From assembly GCF_006538365.1 (NCBI RefSeq), contig NZ_BJKN01000002.1:1068411-1132410 (forward strand): a stretch of 64,000 bases of DNA, in the 5' to 3' direction. The number at the start of each line of letters is the position of its first letter. Position 1 is the first letter of the stretch. Made by a program: the position numbers and the translations under genes. The notes under the pieces were generated by a model, which was not told where the DNA came from, ran no database searches, and worked only from the letters and a program-made list of their open reading frames with translations. This document shows positions 25,425-34,727 of this stretch, in pieces. This DNA is from Moorella sp. E308F (lineage in GTDB: Bacteria; Bacillota; DSM-521; Neomoorellales; Neomoorellaceae).

Positions 25425-27653
25425 CTATTTTTTCTTGGGCCGCAGGTTATAACGCTTGATCATTTCATTAAGGGTGCTTCGCTTCAGGCCCAGGATTTCT
25501 GCCGCCCGGGCCTGGACCCACTGGCTTTCTTCCAGGGCCTGCAGTATCAGGCTGGTTTCATAGGCCGTCACTGCTTCTTTGAAACTCATCCCCCTGGTAT
25601 AGGCCCAGCCCGAAGTGCCTTTTGCCAGATTACGGAACTGGCGCGGCAGGTCGCCGAGTTCGATTTTTTTCCCTTCAGTTAAAATTACCGCCCGCTCAAT
25701 GACATTTTCCAGTTCCCGGACATTGCCCGGCCAATCGGCCCGGACAAGGGCGTCCATGGCCTCGCTGGTAAAGCCGGTAACTTCTTTACCCAGGCGCCGG
25801 CCGATCTTTTCCAGGAAATGCCTGGCGAGCAAGGGGATATCGTCCCGCCGTTCCCGCAAGGGCGGCAGCCAGATGCTGATTACATTGAGACGGTAGAAAA
25901 GTTCGGGCCGGAAGGAACCTTCCTTGACGGCCTTCTCCAGGTCGCGGTTGGTGGCCGCGAGCACCCGGACGTCGACCCGGGTGGGCCTCGTTTCCCCTAC
26001 CCGCAAAAATTCCCCTTCCTGGAGGACCCGTAAAAGTTTGCTCTGTAGTCCCAGGCTGATATCGCCGATTTCATCCAGGAAAATTGTGCCTTCATGGGCC
26101 TCTTCAAAGAGCCCTTTTTTGGCCGTCACCGCCCCGGTGAAGGCGCCCCGGGCATGGCCGAAAAGCTCGCTTTCCAGCAAAGTTTCCGGCAGGGCGGCAC
26201 AATTAATGCTGATGAAGGGCGCTTCGCTACGACGGCTGTGGTAGTGGATGGCCCGGGCCACGAGTTCCTTACCGGTACCGCTTTCCCCGCGGATGAGTAC
26301 GGTGGCGTCAGTTTTGGCCACCTTTTCAATCAGGCGATAGACTTCCTGCATGGCGGCGCTATTACCCACCAGCTGGCCGAACTGGCCCTGGAAGACCTTG
26401 AGCTCCTGGCGCAGGTGCAGATTGCTTTTTTCCAGCTGGGCAATGAGATAGGGCAGGCACATGCGGTTTTCAGCCAGGCCGTGGTAGACGGCAATAGCCT
26501 TCTCCCGGCAGGAAGGATAACCGCAGGCACCGCAGTTAAGCTCGTCTTCTGGTGTAAGTTTACCCAGTTCGGCCAGGATGCTCCGGATGTCAGCCTCGCT
26601 GGGACGGGGGAAGAATACGGTTTTATCATGGAATTCCCGGCGTAAGTTTAAACCTTCCAGGTTCAGGGGTTGGGGTTTTGCCTGTTCCAATCCCTGGCGG
26701 GTAAATTCGGCTACAATTTTGCGCCGGCGGAAGGAGGAATATTTATTCTCCTGCATGGGGCCATTGATACAGCCCTTACAGAAGAGCATATCGACCATCC
26801 TGGGCATCATTTTACCCTCGTTAACGGCCTTCAAAAATTCCAGGCAGTCCTCCCGGCCTTCTATCACCAGGACCTGGTTGGCCAGGATGTCGGCATCAAT
26901 CCCGGCACTCCTGAGCAGGCCACCGCCTACAGGGTACAACCGGCCCAGGTAGGCCGGTTCACTGTCGAAATCGAGATTGCCGCAAGAAGAGACGTCGATT
27001 TGCCGCGCAGCCAGCATTTCCTTGAGTTCCAGGAAGGTAAGAACGGCGTCAATAGCACCGGCCACTTCATCGTCCACGGCCTCGCCTTTTTTAGCCACAC
27101 AGGGGCCGATAAAGACCAGGCGGTTATCTGGCCCGAGCTTTGTTTTAAGATAACGACCCAGGGCGATCATGGGTGATACTATAGGCACCAGCTGGGGTAA
27201 AAGGCGGGGGTAATACTTGCTGACCAGGTTAACTACTGCCGGGCAGGGGGTACTGATCAAGCCCTGGCGTTCCCCGACTTCCTGGAGGTAGCGGTGGTAT
27301 TCCAGTGTGACCAGATGGGCGCCAAAGGCCACTTCATGGACTTCGGCAAACCCCATCTGCTTCAAAGCCGCCACAACCTGCCCCGGCCAGGCCGGATGAA
27401 ATTCGGCCACAAAGGAAGGCGCCAGGCAAGCAATGGTCCGGCCGGAGGCCAGAAATTGCTCTACTTTGGCAATTTCCTGCTCCACCAGCTTGGCCTGTTG
27501 GGCACAGACCTGGACACAGTGACCGCAAGCTATACACAGCTCCGGCACTACCCGCGCCTGGCCTTCAACTACTTTTATCGCTTTGACCGGGCAGTTACGG
27601 ATGCAGGCGTAACACATACGACATTTGCCTGTGATAGTTTTCACTATTTCCAC
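25425..27653 (-). CDS. [FeFe]-hydrogenase-like sensor fused to a sigma-54-dependent activator
   Basis: 742 residues in four parts: two [4Fe-4S] ferredoxin motifs (CRMCYACIRNCP, CIACGHCVQVC) at about 10-55; a hydrogenase large-subunit-like domain (60-330) with degenerate H-cluster loops TPCPAVV, GPCVAKK and FCKGCINGP; an Fe-S motif LNCGACGYPSC (about 377); then an AAA+ sigma-54 interaction domain (GESGTGKE, GAFTGA, FLDEIGD) and a Fis-type HTH at the C-terminus. The GAFTGA loop implies activation of a sigma-54 promoter. I infer it senses redox state or hydrogen and acts on hydrogenase genes. Its targets are unknown. Confidence 0.9.
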   Translation of the reverse strand: MEIVKTITGKCRMCYACIRNCPVKAIKVVEGQARVVPELCIACGHCVQVCAQQAKLVEQEIAKVEQFLASGRTIACLAPSFVAEFHPAWPGQVVAALKQMGFAEVHEVAFGAHLVTLEYHRYLQEVGERQGLISTPCPAVVNLVSKYYPRLLPQLVPIVSPMIALGRYLKTKLGPDNRLVFIGPCVAKKGEAVDDEVAGAIDAVLTFLELKEMLAARQIDVSSCGNLDFDSEPAYLGRLYPVGGGLLRSAGIDADILANQVLVIEGREDCLEFLKAVNEGKMMPRMVDMLFCKGCINGPMQENKYSSFRRRKIVAEFTRQGLEQAKPQPLNLEGLNLRREFHDKTVFFPRPSEADIRSILAELGKLTPEDELNCGACGYPSCREKAIAVYHGLAENRMCLPYLIAQLEKSNLHLRQELKVFQGQFGQLVGNSAAMQEVYRLIEKVAKTDATVLIRGESGTGKELVARAIHYHSRRSEAPFISINCAALPETLLESELFGHARGAFTGAVTAKKGLFEEAHEGTIFLDEIGDISLGLQSKLLRVLQEGEFLRVGETRPTRVDVRVLAATNRDLEKAVKEGSFRPELFYRLNVISIWLPPLRERRDDIPLLARHFLEKIGRRLGKEVTGFTSEAMDALVRADWPGNVRELENVIERAVILTEGKKIELGDLPRQFRNLAKGTSGWAYTRGMSFKEAVTAYETSLILQALEESQWVQARAAEILGLKRSTLNEMIKRYNLRPKKK

Positions 27654-27761
27654 GACATACCCCCCCTTAACCGCACCATTTTTCTTTATCTATTATACAA
27701 TACATGTCGCCGGATGGCGAGACGGATTTTTGAATTAGCGTCAATGTTAATATAGCGCAGC

Positions 27762-27799
27762 AAAAGAAAAGCTACCTTAAAAGTTAAGCAAGGTAGCTT
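27762..27799 (-). terminator. Intrinsic terminator of the minus-strand XRE gene
   Basis: Ten-base arms AAGCTACCTT (27769-27778) and AAGGTAGCTT (27790-27799) are followed on the minus strand by two T runs, about 55 bases past the XRE stop. Confidence 0.82.
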
Positions 27800-27853
27800 C
27801 AAAAAAGGAGGTACACTGGGTGTACGCCATTGACTAAAGAGGCGGGATTATCA

Positions 27854-28060
27854 CTATTCGTGATTATTGTTGCTAAAAAACAGCTCATCTACAGTAAGAC
27901 CGAAAAAATCGGCCAGTTTCTTCATGGTGTCCTTTCTGGGATAACGCTGGCCCCTTTCAATCATGGCATAGGCGCTCTGGGTTATCCCTACAGCTATCGC
28001 CACCTTCTTCTGGGTGAGGCCGCGTTCCCGGCGTAACTGGTACATTTTTTCATTTCGCAT
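27854..28060 (-). CDS. XRE-family HTH regulator (short)
   Basis: About 68 residues, essentially a single Cro/CI helix-turn-helix: LRRERGLTQKKVAIAVGITQ, SAYAMIERGQRYPRKDTMKK, LADFFGLTVDELFF. Proteins this short usually act as dimeric repressors. ATG 28060 is favoured by GGTGATC upstream, and an ATG at 28072 is possible. A strong promoter (TTGACA 28132-28127, 17 bases, TTAAAT 28109-28104) drives it. It is divergent from another XRE gene, with palindromic sites between, and one such palindrome also lies over its own stop codon. Confidence 0.85.
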   Translation of the reverse strand: MRNEKMYQLRRERGLTQKKVAIAVGITQSAYAMIERGQRYPRKDTMKKLADFFGLTVDELFFSNNNHE

Positions 28061-28068
28061 AGAGATCA

Positions 28069-28195
28069 CCATATATGGTTAGGAAAAGCTCCTGTTAGTA
28101 ATAATTTAATCACGTTTTGCAATTTGTGTCAAGGGATGATGAATTGATTATCACGTTTAGTGATATAATATTGTTTGCTATCACAAAGAGTGTTA
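28069..28195. promoter_or_regulatory. Divergent promoter/operator region with repeated TATCAC-N5-GTGATA sites
   Basis: The inverted repeat TATCACGTTTAGTGATA (28149-28165) overlaps a TATAAT, and a second, imperfect copy TATCACAAAGAGTGTTA starts exactly 30 bases later (28179-28195). A half-site ATCACG lies inside the spacer of the minus-strand promoter, and ACCATATATGGT (28069-28080) abuts its start. The same palindrome recurs at 27850-27864. These look like operators for one or both flanking XRE proteins. Confidence 0.7.
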
Positions 28196-28277
28196 AATTG
28201 GCAGTAGTTAGCTGAACTACATGAACGAAATTATTGTTGTTAAATCTTTTAGCTTATAAGTCAACTGGGGGTCTATC

Positions 28278-28745
28278 ATGAAAACCCTTGGCGAAAGATT
28301 AGCAGCTTTACGTAAAGAAAAAGCCTTAACCCAGGCCGAAATGGCCCGCCGGCTCAACATGGGTCAGAGCACCATTGCTATGTATGAAAGGAATAAGCGT
28401 TCCCCCGATGCCGAAACTTTGCAGAAGCTGGCGGATTTTTTTAAGGTATCCGTCGATTTTCTTCTGGGGCGGGTTGATTCTCCCCATCCAATATCTTATG
28501 AACCCCAGGATGAAAAGCAGCGAAAAACAACCTTTTTTCTCCAGGAGCCTGGCGGCAGGACTTTTCTTGCCGATCCCCTGTTTGCAGATTTATTTAAGCG
28601 CCTTTCTGAACTGACACCTCAGGAGAAAGCAAAACTGGCCCAGTACTGGTATCAGGCCTTGCAGGATATAGAAAAAGAAAGGGTAGAACTATGCCAGCCC
28701 GGTGCTCCAGACCTGCCGACCCTTCACAATAATGATAAAAAATGA
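28278..28745 (+). CDS. XRE-family HTH regulator
   Basis: 155 residues. The N-terminal Cro/CI HTH (about 5-62) has LGERLAALRKEKALTQAEMA, STIAMYERNKRSPDAETLQK and LADFFKVSVDFLLGR. The C-terminal 80 residues hold LFKRLSELTPQEKAKLAQYW, an amphipathic helix probably used for oligomerisation or ligand control. This resembles SinR-like or phage-type regulators. GGGGGT precedes the ATG. Transcribed divergently from the shorter XRE gene, it shares the operator cluster, so mutual repression is plausible. Confidence 0.86.
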   Translation: MKTLGERLAALRKEKALTQAEMARRLNMGQSTIAMYERNKRSPDAETLQKLADFFKVSVDFLLGRVDSPHPISYEPQDEKQRKTTFFLQEPGGRTFLADPLFADLFKRLSELTPQEKAKLAQYWYQALQDIEKERVELCQPGAPDLPTLHNNDKK

Positions 28746-28758
28746 AGCACCGGTTTAA

Positions 28759-29376
28759 TCAGGCTTGCTGTTTTAGCTGCCGGAACAAAGGGACCGCCAC
28801 CCCGGCCATGACCTGGTAACCCGGGCGGCTGGGATGGGCGTCGTCGACGAAGTATTCCTTCCGGCCCCAGCCGGTGGCCGGGTCCAGGAGAGGGGTAAAA
28901 AAGTCAAGAAGCTTTAAACCCCTGGACAGGGCCAGGTCCCGGCAGGCGTCGCGATAAGCCGCAAGCAGCGCGGCCATCTTCTCCAGGAAAGATAAGGGGA
29001 TATCTGAACCCGTCTGGCAGAGGGGCGGCGGCAAGGCCATTACCGGCTGGATACCGGACCGCAGGGCCTTATCCACCATGGCCCGGACATTATTGATTAC
29101 TTCCGTAACGGCCAATCCGGCCCAGGCGTCGTTGGTTCCTCCCATAATGGTCACCGCCCGGGGGGCGAGCCGGACAACATCCTGGTCGAAACGGGCCAGC
29201 ATTTCGCCCGTGGTTTCGCCGCTAATGCCACGGTTTACCACCACCAGGCCGGTGGCGCGGCCTGCCAGGTCCAGCCATGAAGCCTCCGGGCCAAAGGGAT
29301 AGCCCCAGGTCAGGCTGTCGCCTATACCGACGAGATCAACCCTGTTCATCTTTTCCTTTGCTTCTTGCGCTTTCAT
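28759..29376 (-). CDS. SGNH/GDSL-type esterase or hydrolase
   Basis: 205 residues with the SGNH blocks: block I GIGDSLTWG (nucleophile Ser), block II ISGETTGEML, block III GGTNDAWAG, and block V DDAHPSRPGYQVMA (catalytic Asp/His). No signal peptide is visible, so it is cytoplasmic or its partner is unknown. The closest well-known types are TesA/lysophospholipase-like enzymes and acetyl-ester hydrolases. The substrate cannot be told. It lies downstream of the hydA terminator and converges with the XRE gene, 13 bases away. Confidence 0.86.
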   Translation of the reverse strand: MKAQEAKEKMNRVDLVGIGDSLTWGYPFGPEASWLDLAGRATGLVVVNRGISGETTGEMLARFDQDVVRLAPRAVTIMGGTNDAWAGLAVTEVINNVRAMVDKALRSGIQPVMALPPPLCQTGSDIPLSFLEKMAALLAAYRDACRDLALSRGLKLLDFFTPLLDPATGWGRKEYFVDDAHPSRPGYQVMAGVAVPLFRQLKQQA

Positions 29377-29482
29377 AATTGCACCCCAACTTAATTAATG
29401 GTAATAAGTGGAAGGCCGGGAGTAAAACTCCAGCGGCCGCCCCTGTAGAATTTTACTCCTTTGTATAAATTAAGGCAATAAT

Positions 29483-29529
29483 AAAAGAGGGTTAGACCGC
29501 AGGATACCGCACTGGTCTATCCCTCTTTT
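29483..29529 (-). terminator. Strong intrinsic terminator behind hydA
   Basis: Arms AAAAGAGGG (29483-29491) and CCCTCTTTT (29521-29529), with the inner pair AGACC/GGTCT, form a long hairpin 46 bases past the hydA stop. The A/T flanks could make it work both ways. It marks the end of the hydrogenase operon. Confidence 0.85.
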
Positions 29530-29574
29530 AACATTTACAGTAAACAAGGTGGTCCAGCCAGGTCTACGCGCACC

Positions 29575-31296
29575 CTAATATTTTCCCCTTGGCGTGTAAT
29601 GGGTATGAAGGAGATGATGGGACTTTTCGCTCAAAGGTTTGCCCAGGAACTCGCGGTAGAGGGCCTGGATAGACGGGTTCTCGTGGGACTTGCGGATAGG
29701 CATCTCGACGTCGGCCTGGTAGATGCCCTTGATACGCTGCTCCCTGATCTCGGTGTTGGTCGGGATGGGCTGGCCGCCGCCGCCGATGCAGCCGCCGGGG
29801 CAGCACATGATTTCAATGAAGTGGTACTGCTCCCCGGCCTTAACCCGCTCTAAAAGCTGCCGGGCATGGCCCAGGCTGTGGGCCACCGCCACCCGGACTT
29901 TGGTGCCCTCGATATCCACGGTGGCTTCCTTAATACCCTTAAGGCCCCGGACATCATAGAAATCCAGGGAGGGCAGCGTTTTCCCCGTAATCAACTCATA
30001 AGCGGTGCGCAAGGCCGCCTCCATAACCCCACCGGTGGCGCCGAAGATGACCGCTGCGCCGGTGGATTCGCCTAAAGGATCGTCGTACTGCTCTTCCGGA
30101 AGGTTCCGGAAGTCAATCCCGGCTTCCCTGATCATCCGCGCCAGCTCGCGAGTGGTGAGGACATAGTCCACGTCCTGGTAACCGCTGTCCCGCATCTCCG
30201 GCCGCTGGCACTCGAACTTCTTGGCGGTGCAGGGCATGATGGAAACTACTACCATTTTAGCCGGGTCAATACCCGCCTTTTGGGCATAGAAGGTCTTGGC
30301 CACGGCGCCGAACATCTGCTGGGGCGATTTGCAGGTTGACACGTTGGGAATGAATTCAGGATAGAAATGTTCCATGAACTTGATCCAGCCCGGGCTGCAG
30401 GAGGTAATTAACGGCAGGGGGCCTCCCTTGGTGAAGCGCTCAATAAACTCGGACCCCTCTTCCATAATGGTCAGGTCGGCGGAAAAGTCGGTGTCGAAGA
30501 CCCGGTCAAAGCCCAGCCGCCTTAAAGCCGCCACCATCTGGCCGGTATTGATGCTCCCCGGCGGCAGGCCGAATTCCTGGCCGATGGACACGCGGGTAGC
30601 CGGCGCCGTCTGGACGACGACAAATTTTTCCGGATCGGCCAGGGCCGCCCAGACCTCGTTGGTATAATCCTTTTCGTACAATGCCCCCACCGGGCACACC
30701 AGGGTGCACTGGCCGCACTCCACGCAGGCAATGTCCAGAAGTTTATCCTGGAAGGCCGGGGCGATGACGGTATCAAAGCCGCGGCCCATGGGGGCGATGG
30801 CCTTTACCCCCTGGACCTTTTCGCACACGGCCACGCAGCGGCGGCAGAGGATGCACTTGTCGGGCTCGCGGATAATAGCCGGTGTGGAATCATCTATAGG
30901 ATACTCGCTCTTTTTACCCTCAAAGCGGATCTGCCGGACCCCCAGTTCCTGGGCCAGGGATTGCAGCTCGCAGTTCAAGTTGCGGATGCAGGTGGGGCAC
31001 TCCATCTTGTGGTTGGAAAGGAGCAGTTCCACATTCAGGCGCCGCGCCATCCTGACCCGCGGGCTGTTGGTCTTTACCACCATACCATCGGCTACCGGGG
31101 CCACACAGGAGGCCATCAGGTTCCTGGCCCCTTCCACTTCCACCACGCAGACCCGGCAGGCGCCGATTTCGTTGATGCCCTCCAGGTAACAGAGGGTGGG
31201 AATGTGGATGCCCGCCTTCTCGGCAGCTTTCAAAATCGTCGTTCCGGCCTCAACTTCCACCGGTATATTGTCAATGGTCAATCTCACGGTGCTCAC
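29575..31296 (-). CDS. hydA: Electron-bifurcating [FeFe]-hydrogenase catalytic subunit HydA (HndD-like)
   Basis: 573 residues, laid out as group A hydrogenases: an N-terminal [2Fe-2S] domain (CYLEGINEIGACRVCVVEV), a His/Cys cluster (HKMECPTCIRNLNC), two [4Fe-4S] motifs (CILCRRCVAVCEKV, CVECGQCTLVCPVGA), then the H-cluster domain with TSCSPGW, MPCTAKKFEC and MCCPGGCIGGGGQP. All H-cluster Cys are present. It makes or oxidises H2, with electrons shared between ferredoxin and NAD(H) through HydB and HydC. It is the last gene of the operon, and GGAGG lies eight bases before the GTG. Confidence 0.97.
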   Translation of the reverse strand: MSTVRLTIDNIPVEVEAGTTILKAAEKAGIHIPTLCYLEGINEIGACRVCVVEVEGARNLMASCVAPVADGMVVKTNSPRVRMARRLNVELLLSNHKMECPTCIRNLNCELQSLAQELGVRQIRFEGKKSEYPIDDSTPAIIREPDKCILCRRCVAVCEKVQGVKAIAPMGRGFDTVIAPAFQDKLLDIACVECGQCTLVCPVGALYEKDYTNEVWAALADPEKFVVVQTAPATRVSIGQEFGLPPGSINTGQMVAALRRLGFDRVFDTDFSADLTIMEEGSEFIERFTKGGPLPLITSCSPGWIKFMEHFYPEFIPNVSTCKSPQQMFGAVAKTFYAQKAGIDPAKMVVVSIMPCTAKKFECQRPEMRDSGYQDVDYVLTTRELARMIREAGIDFRNLPEEQYDDPLGESTGAAVIFGATGGVMEAALRTAYELITGKTLPSLDFYDVRGLKGIKEATVDIEGTKVRVAVAHSLGHARQLLERVKAGEQYHFIEIMCCPGGCIGGGGQPIPTNTEIREQRIKGIYQADVEMPIRKSHENPSIQALYREFLGKPLSEKSHHLLHTHYTPRGKY

Positions 31297-31319
31297 TTTT
31301 TTCGCCTCCTATCTTCCGC

Positions 31320-34300
31320 CTATTCCCGCACGTCGCAGCGCAGGCAGCGGGACGCCTCGGCTACCGCGGCCTCAAGGTCATAACCCAGTTCTACCTCGGC
31401 AAAGCCCGTCAGCCGTTCTGCCAGGTCAAGGCTTGCCGCCACTTCCCGGGCCGTCTTCTCTTCAATCACCGGCGCTGTCCGCTGGCGTTTAATTTCCATC
31501 TCAGGTACAATCACGCCGTCGCCGCCGAGATATCTATCAATGGCCGCCGCCGCCCGCTTACCGGCAGCAATGGCGCCGATGACGGTATCCGGCCCGGACA
31601 CGCAGTCGCCGCCGGCAAAGACACCGGGCACCTTCGTCGCTCCGGTCTTGCTGTCAGCCACCATCGTGCCGGCACGGCTTACTTCTACGCCGTCCGGGAT
31701 ACTCTCCGGATCCACCGCCTGGCCGATGGCCGCAATGACCACGTCCACGGGCAAAGTGAAGTCGGCCCCTTCGATTGGGACGGGGCGCCGCCGGCCGCTG
31801 CGGTCAAATTCACCCATGCGCATGCGGGCGCAACGTATGGCCGTAACCCTGCCGTTTTCGCCCAGGATGGCCACCGGATTGGCCTGGCAGGTGATTTTGA
31901 CGCCTTCTTTTTCCGCCTCGTGGACCTCCTCGCGCAGGGCCGGCATATCGTCCTTCTGGCGCCGGTAGATAATGTGGACCTCTTTCGCGCCCAGGCGCAG
32001 GGCAGAACGGGCGGCGTCCATGGCCACATTACCGCCACCGATGACGGCCACCACTTTATCCTTTAAGTTCGGTGCCTGGCCTAAGTTAAGCTGCCGCAAG
32101 AAGGTTGCTCCCGCATAAACGCCTTCCAGTTCCTCGCCCGGTACGCCGAGCTTCTGGTCCTTATGGGCACCGATAGCCACAAAGACGGCTTCATACCCCC
32201 GGGCTTTGAGGTCGTCCAGGCTGAAATCGCGGCCCAGGGCCTTGCCGGTCTGCAGCTCCACACCCAGTTCCAGGATGGTATCAATCTCCGCCTGGAGGGT
32301 CTTCTTCGGCAGGCGGTACTCGGGGATGCCAACGGCCATCATGCCGCCGGCCACCGGCAGGGCTTCAAAGACGGTCACGCTGTAACCCTTCAGGGCCAGG
32401 TAGTAGGCTGCCGTCAGGCCCGCCGGGCCGGAGCCGATTACAGCCACCTTTTTCCCGTTAGGCGGCTTAATTTCCGGTCGTGGCCGCTGGCCGTTGAGCT
32501 TCATAGCATAATCGGCGGCAAAGCGCTTGAGCTCGCGAATGGCCAGGGGCTGGTCGATCTTGGCCCGGTTGCACTTGCCCTCGCAGGGATGATTGCAAAC
32601 CCGGCCGCAAACAACCGGGAAAGGATTCTCCCGCCGGATAACTTCGTAGGCCTCGGCAAAGCGCCGCTGGCGGATGAGGTCGATGTAAATGGGCACATCC
32701 ACGTTGGCCGGGCAGGTATTCTGGCACGGCGAATTAAAGAGGGCCGCGCAGACGCTGGCCGGGCAGCGGTGCTCGCGGATGTGGGCCAGGTATTCATCCC
32801 GGAAGTATTTAATGGTGCTCAGAACCGGGTTGGGTGCTGTCTGGCCCAGCCCGCAGAGGGCCGTGTCCTTGATCTGCTGGCCCAGCTCCACCAGCAGGTC
32901 GAGGTCTTCTTCTTTACCCTGGCCTTTGGAAATACGGTCCAGGATCTCCAGCATGCGGGTGGTGCCGATGCGGCAGGGAGTACACTTGCCGCAGGACTCG
33001 TCTTTGACAAAGTCCAGGAAGAACTTGGCCAGGTCCACCATGCAGGTATCTTCGTCCATGATAATCAGCCCGCCGGAACCCATAATGGTGCCTAGGGCCG
33101 TCAGGGATTCATAGTCAATGGGGGTGTTCAAGTATTCGGCCGGGATGCAGCCGCCCGAAGGCCCGCCCGTCTGGGCCGCCTTGAACTTCTTGCCGTCGGG
33201 AATGCCGCCGCCGATGTCGTAGATAACCTCTCCCAAGGAGGTGCCCATGGGGATCTCCACCAGGCCGTTGTTGTTAATCTTCCCGGCCAGGGCGAAGACC
33301 TTGGTCCCCTTGCTCTTTTCGGTACCGATGCTGGCAAACCATTCCCAGCCCTCGCGGATAATGGTCGGTATATTGGCCAGGGTCTCGACATTGTTTATGA
33401 CCGTGGGTTTGCCCCAGAGACCGGATACGGCCGGGAAGGGCGGCCGCGGCCGCGGTTCGCCCCGGCGCCCCTCGATGGAGGCCAGCAATGCCGTTTCTTC
33501 GCCGCAGACAAAGGCGCCGGCGCCCAGGCGGATATCGATGTCAAAATCAAAGCCGGAATTAAAGAGGTTCTTGCCCAGGAGTCCCTTCTCCCGTGCCTGC
33601 TGGATGGCTATCTTCAAGCGGTTCACGGCAATCGGGTATTCAGCGCGCACATATATATAACCCTGGCTGGCACCGATGGCGTAACCCCCGATGGCGAGTC
33701 CCTCCAGGACGGCATGGGGATCGCCTTCCAGGATACTGCGGTCCATAAAGGCCCCCGGGTCGCCCTCGTCGGCATTGCAGACGATATACTTAACCGGTCC
33801 CGGTGAGCGGTGGGCAAACTCCCATTTGAGGCCGGTGGGGAACCCGCCGCCGCCCCGGCCGCGCAGGCCGGACTTTTTGATCACATCGATTACTTCACCG
33901 GGAGTCATGGTAGTCAGGACTTTTCCCAGGGCCTGGTAGCCGTCGCGGGCAATATATTCATCAATGGATTCGGGATTAATGAGACCGCAGTTGCGCAGGG
34001 CGATGCGCACCTGGTGCTTGAAGAAAGGAATCTCTTCAAAGGCCTTGACGGCAGCTTCCGTCTCCGGCTGCTTGTAGAGCTTGCGCTCCAGCACCCGGCC
34101 CTTGATAAAGTGCTCTTCCACCAGTTCCGGGACATCCTCCGGGTGGACCTGGGTGTAGAAAACCCCCTCCGGGTAAACCATCATATTGGGGCCAAAGCGA
34201 CAGAAACCGAAACACCCGGTATCGACGACCTGAATTTCCTTATCTAGGCCGCGGGCCTTCAGTTCCCGGATGAGGGCCTCTTTAGTCGCTGGGCTCTCTG

Positions 34301-34355
34301 AGGCCGTACAGCCGGTACCGGCGCAGACCAGGACGTGGGCACGATAAAATTCCAT
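31320..34355 (-). CDS. hydB: HydB: NuoF-like flavoprotein fused to a GltD-like NAD(P)H oxidoreductase domain
   Basis: 1011 residues. 1-100: thioredoxin-like [2Fe-2S] ([17 protein letters not shown]). 100-540: NuoF with [22 protein letters not shown], the FMN/NAD fold and [14 protein letters not shown] for a [4Fe-4S] cluster. From about 545: a GltD/NfnB-like module with [27 protein letters not shown], the FAD motif [17 protein letters not shown] and a second nucleotide motif [17 protein letters not shown]. Bifurcating HydB subunits normally end in ferredoxin domains, so this second flavin/pyridine-nucleotide module is unusual. ATG directly follows the HndB stop. Confidence 0.93.
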   Translation of the reverse strand: MEFYRAHVLVCAGTGCTASESPATKEALIRELKARGLDKEIQVVDTGCFGFCRFGPNMMVYPEGVFYTQVHPEDVPELVEEHFIKGRVLERKLYKQPETEAAVKAFEEIPFFKHQVRIALRNCGLINPESIDEYIARDGYQALGKVLTTMTPGEVIDVIKKSGLRGRGGGGFPTGLKWEFAHRSPGPVKYIVCNADEGDPGAFMDRSILEGDPHAVLEGLAIGGYAIGASQGYIYVRAEYPIAVNRLKIAIQQAREKGLLGKNLFNSGFDFDIDIRLGAGAFVCGEETALLASIEGRRGEPRPRPPFPAVSGLWGKPTVINNVETLANIPTIIREGWEWFASIGTEKSKGTKVFALAGKINNNGLVEIPMGTSLGEVIYDIGGGIPDGKKFKAAQTGGPSGGCIPAEYLNTPIDYESLTALGTIMGSGGLIIMDEDTCMVDLAKFFLDFVKDESCGKCTPCRIGTTRMLEILDRISKGQGKEEDLDLLVELGQQIKDTALCGLGQTAPNPVLSTIKYFRDEYLAHIREHRCPASVCAALFNSPCQNTCPANVDVPIYIDLIRQRRFAEAYEVIRRENPFPVVCGRVCNHPCEGKCNRAKIDQPLAIRELKRFAADYAMKLNGQRPRPEIKPPNGKKVAVIGSGPAGLTAAYYLALKGYSVTVFEALPVAGGMMAVGIPEYRLPKKTLQAEIDTILELGVELQTGKALGRDFSLDDLKARGYEAVFVAIGAHKDQKLGVPGEELEGVYAGATFLRQLNLGQAPNLKDKVVAVIGGGNVAMDAARSALRLGAKEVHIIYRRQKDDMPALREEVHEAEKEGVKITCQANPVAILGENGRVTAIRCARMRMGEFDRSGRRRPVPIEGADFTLPVDVVIAAIGQAVDPESIPDGVEVSRAGTMVADSKTGATKVPGVFAGGDCVSGPDTVIGAIAAGKRAAAAIDRYLGGDGVIVPEMEIKRQRTAPVIEEKTAREVAASLDLAERLTGFAEVELGYDLEAAVAEASRCLRCDVRE

Positions 34356-34727
34356 TTACTCTTCCCCCCTGTTAACAACCCATTCGCTGATTACAATCCC
34401 GTTAACTACATGCTGGGCGACAATCTGCCTCGCTTTATTGGCATCCACCTTGCCGTAGGTCACCCGCGGCTTCCCTGGCAAGATAACATCCACCAGGGGT
34501 TCCTGGGCGCAGAGGCCAATGCATCCCGTCTGGGTGACGGCTACATTGGTAAGGCGGCGCTTGCCCAGCTCGTCAAGAATAGCGCTCATAACCTCCCGCG
34601 CGCCCGCGGCAATCCCGCAGGTGCCCATACCGACAACGATCTTTGCCTTTTGATCCGCCTCCCGCAGGCGGATGGCTTCCAGCTGGGTTTCCTTGATCTT
34701 TTGCAGTTCTTCCAGGGACTTGATCAC
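34356..34727 (-). CDS. hndB: HndB-like thioredoxin-fold [2Fe-2S] subunit of the hydrogenase
   Basis: 123 residues resembling the N-terminus of NuoF and the HndB subunit of Desulfovibrio NADP-reducing hydrogenase. Cys-bearing segments are VGMGTCGIAAGA and QTGCIGLCAQEP. Thioredoxin-like ferredoxins normally use four Cys. Only three are in the expected places here, the first position being Gly. The N-terminus has a short coiled coil (LEELQKIKETQLEAIRLREA). GTG overlaps the preceding ATPase stop (GTGA) behind GGAGGTG. Confidence 0.85.
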   Translation of the reverse strand: MIKSLEELQKIKETQLEAIRLREADQKAKIVVGMGTCGIAAGAREVMSAILDELGKRRLTNVAVTQTGCIGLCAQEPLVDVILPGKPRVTYGKVDANKARQIVAQHVVNGIVISEWVVNRGEE

